From: Reddybacter sp041277045
GTDB taxonomy: Bacteria; Pseudomonadota; Gammaproteobacteria; Pseudomonadales; Porticoccaceae
Reading direction: 5' to 3'
DNA length: 64,000 nucleotides
Assembly: GCA_041277045.1 (NCBI GenBank)
Contig: JBGFSY010000002.1
Span: forward strand, 682,001 to 746,000
Part shown: one piece after another, positions 62,371-64,000 of the stretch
Layout of the letters: every line of letters begins with the position of its first letter
Position numbering within the stretch: the stretch's first letter is position 1
The notes under the pieces: model-generated
Told to the model about the DNA's origin: nothing
What the model saw: only the letters and a program-made list of their open reading frames with translations
Databases searched by the model: none
Position numbers and translations under genes: made by a program

Positions 62371-63987
62371 ATGGCTAATCAATATGATGCCATCGTCATG
62401 GGAGCCGGTATCGCCGGTATGTACCAGTTACTGAAGCTGAGAGAGCTGGGCCTCAAGGTTAAAGTCTATGAAACCGGTGATGGCGTGGGCGGTGTCTGGC
62501 ACTGGAACAACTACCCAGGGTGTCGCTTTGACTCCGAGAGCCACACCTACGGCTACTCTTTTTCCGATGAGCTACTGCAAGAGTGGAACTGGACCGAGCG
62601 CTTTGCGCCACAGCCCGAAACCAAGCGCTACCTCAATCACGTCGCCGACAAATTTGACCTGCGCAAGGACATTCAATTTAACAGCCGTGTAGCCAAAGCC
62701 ACCTATGACGAGGCCAGTGCGCAGTGGCAAGTTGGCTTGGAAGACGGCAGCACCGCTAGCGCCCGTTTTTTGATTTCAGCCACCGGCCCACTGTCGGCCC
62801 ATACCATGCCACGCATTCCCGGTGTCGAGAGCTTTAAGGGCGACTACTGCCACACCGCCCGCTGGCCCGTTGGCGATAGCGGCTGGCAGGGCAATGACTT
62901 CAGTGGTTTGCGCGTGGGTGTTATCGGTACGGGTGCTACCGGTACCCAGGTGATTCAGGAAGTGGCGAAAACAGCCAAAGAACTCACCGTATTTCAGCTC
63001 GCCCCCAACTGGTGTGCGCCGCTGCACAATGCACCCATCGAGCAGGCCGAAATGGACGAAATGAAAGCCAACTATAGAGAGACCTTTGAGTTTCTCAGTA
63101 CCACCTTTGGCGCTTTCGCCCACAAGTTTGTCGACAGCTCCACCCTGGATGCAAAGGCCGAAGAGCGAGAAGCCTTTTTTGAAAAGCTCTATGCCGAACC
63201 CGGCTTTGGCATTTGGCTGGCCAACTACAACGATATTATGACCAGCCCCGAAGCCAATGCGCTGATTACCGAATTTGTCGCCAAGAAAATTCGTCAGCGC
63301 GTCGACGACCCCGCCGTTGCCGACCTGCTAATCCCCAAAGACCACGGTTTTGGTACCCGCCGTGTGCCGATGGAAACCAAGTATTTCGAAGCCTTTAATC
63401 AGCCTAATGTTCATCTCATTGATCTGAATAAAACACCGATTGAAGAAATTATGCCCGAGGGTGTGCGCTGCAGTGACAAGCTCTATGACTTGGATCTAAT
63501 TATCTACGCCACTGGTTTTGATGCCGTTGTCGGTGCTCTCAAGCGTATTGATATCAGCGGCAAAGGCGGGCAGAAATTGACCGCTAAATGGGAAGATGGC
63601 CCGCGTACGTATCTGGGCATGCAGACCGTTGGCTTCCCCAACCTGCTAACCCTGGTTGGCCCCCACAATGGCGCCACTTTTTGTAATATCCCCCGCTGTA
63701 TCGAGCAGAATGTCGAGTGGGTAACCGACCTTATCAACTACATGAATAACAAAAACCTGGTCGAGGTTGAACCCACCCTGGCTGCGGAAGACGAGTGGAC
63801 TCAGCATGTCGATGACCTGGCGCAGAAGACCCTCTTCCCGACAGCAGATTCCTGGTTTATGGGTGTCAACCCGAATAACCCCGATGCCAAGCGTACTTTT
63901 ATGCTTTATGCCGGTGGCGCACCTCATTACAAAGCGAAATGTGATTCTGTTGCGGAACACGATTACGAAGGTTTTGCCCTGAAATAG
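62371..63987 (+). CDS. Baeyer-Villiger monooxygenase (type I, FAD), copy 2
   Basis: 538 residues, paralogue of the gene before it (about two thirds or more identical by eye along the whole length, including LIPKDHGFGTRRVPMETKYF). FAD motif VMGAGIAGMYQLLKL, NADP motif GVIGTGATGTQVIQEV. The fingerprint is FKGDYCHTARWP, with the consensus Trp. AGAGG lies before the ATG. The active-site Arg (FGTRR) is kept. Two such genes in tandem suggest duplication and divergence of substrate range. The window ends 13 bases after the stop. Confidence 0.9.
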   Translation: MANQYDAIVMGAGIAGMYQLLKLRELGLKVKVYETGDGVGGVWHWNNYPGCRFDSESHTYGYSFSDELLQEWNWTERFAPQPETKRYLNHVADKFDLRKDIQFNSRVAKATYDEASAQWQVGLEDGSTASARFLISATGPLSAHTMPRIPGVESFKGDYCHTARWPVGDSGWQGNDFSGLRVGVIGTGATGTQVIQEVAKTAKELTVFQLAPNWCAPLHNAPIEQAEMDEMKANYRETFEFLSTTFGAFAHKFVDSSTLDAKAEEREAFFEKLYAEPGFGIWLANYNDIMTSPEANALITEFVAKKIRQRVDDPAVADLLIPKDHGFGTRRVPMETKYFEAFNQPNVHLIDLNKTPIEEIMPEGVRCSDKLYDLDLIIYATGFDAVVGALKRIDISGKGGQKLTAKWEDGPRTYLGMQTVGFPNLLTLVGPHNGATFCNIPRCIEQNVEWVTDLINYMNNKNLVEVEPTLAAEDEWTQHVDDLAQKTLFPTADSWFMGVNPNNPDAKRTFMLYAGGAPHYKAKCDSVAEHDYEGFALK

Positions 63988-64000
63988 ATTGATTCACTGA

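Overview
The window is a chromosomal segment of a Gram-negative bacterium, most likely a marine gammaproteobacterium of the Cellvibrionales/Spongiibacteraceae type. This placement is an inference from gene content and order, not from a marker-gene comparison. Supporting signs are the rpoE-rseA-rseC-mucD cluster beside nadB, lepA-lepB-rnc-era-recO-acpS, a complete ccoNOQPGHIS operon with an FNR/Anr-type site, ygfZ/sdhE, class Ia ribonucleotide reductase with two ATP cones, NhaD, and acyl-CoA and Baeyer-Villiger oxidation genes. Base composition is near 50% GC. Several genes begin at GTG or TTG behind good ribosome binding sites. No tRNA, rRNA, CRISPR array, prophage or intact insertion sequence was seen.

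Layout. 1-1534 is a gene-poor stretch with degenerate repeats around a cold-shock gene and an unlisted 34-residue lysine-rich protein. 1535-9406 is on the minus strand: a hypothetical membrane-anchored protein, nrdB-nrdA with three NrdR-like boxes upstream, and argF-argD. 9703-13232 holds grxD, rnt-pyrC (minus) and argG. 13381-22257 is one long plus-strand operon for cbb3 oxidase structure and assembly (ccoNOQPGHIS plus a SafE-like membrane protein). 22356-27708 holds a Yip1-family gene, gloA, the ygfZ / sdhE-ygfX pair and nadB. 27893-31302 is the envelope stress operon rpoE-rseA-rseC-mucD, in which rseB/mucB is absent. 31381-37205 is lepA-lepB-DUF4845-rnc-era-recO-acpS. 37353-41344 is cysM-relA-mazG.

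41525-49323 continues with adk, hemH, an AT-hook (AlgP-like) protein, tsaB, uppP, a beta-hydroxyacid dehydrogenase, an M18 aminopeptidase and an SDR. 49546-52908 is prfB (with its programmed +1 frameshift), lysS and ung. 52951-63987 is more accessory: a divergent CoA-transferase/acyl-CoA dehydrogenase pair around a 21-bp palindrome, a CoA-transferase pseudogene remnant, a DUF4124 protein, NhaD, a coniferyl-aldehyde-type dehydrogenase, and two tandem paralogous Baeyer-Villiger monooxygenases.

How it fits together: most of the window is housekeeping (dNTP supply, arginine and pyrimidine synthesis, low-oxygen respiration, envelope stress, translation, stringent response). The last 11 kb suggests oxidative use of ketone, acyl-CoA and aldehyde substrates plus Na+ handling typical of a marine lifestyle. 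I found no clearly new multi-gene system. The observations most worth checking are the missing rseB, the triple NrdR-like boxes, the palindrome before the acyl-CoA dehydrogenase, the CoA-transferase remnant, the tandem monooxygenases with a divergent fingerprint, and the repeat mosaic at the left end.
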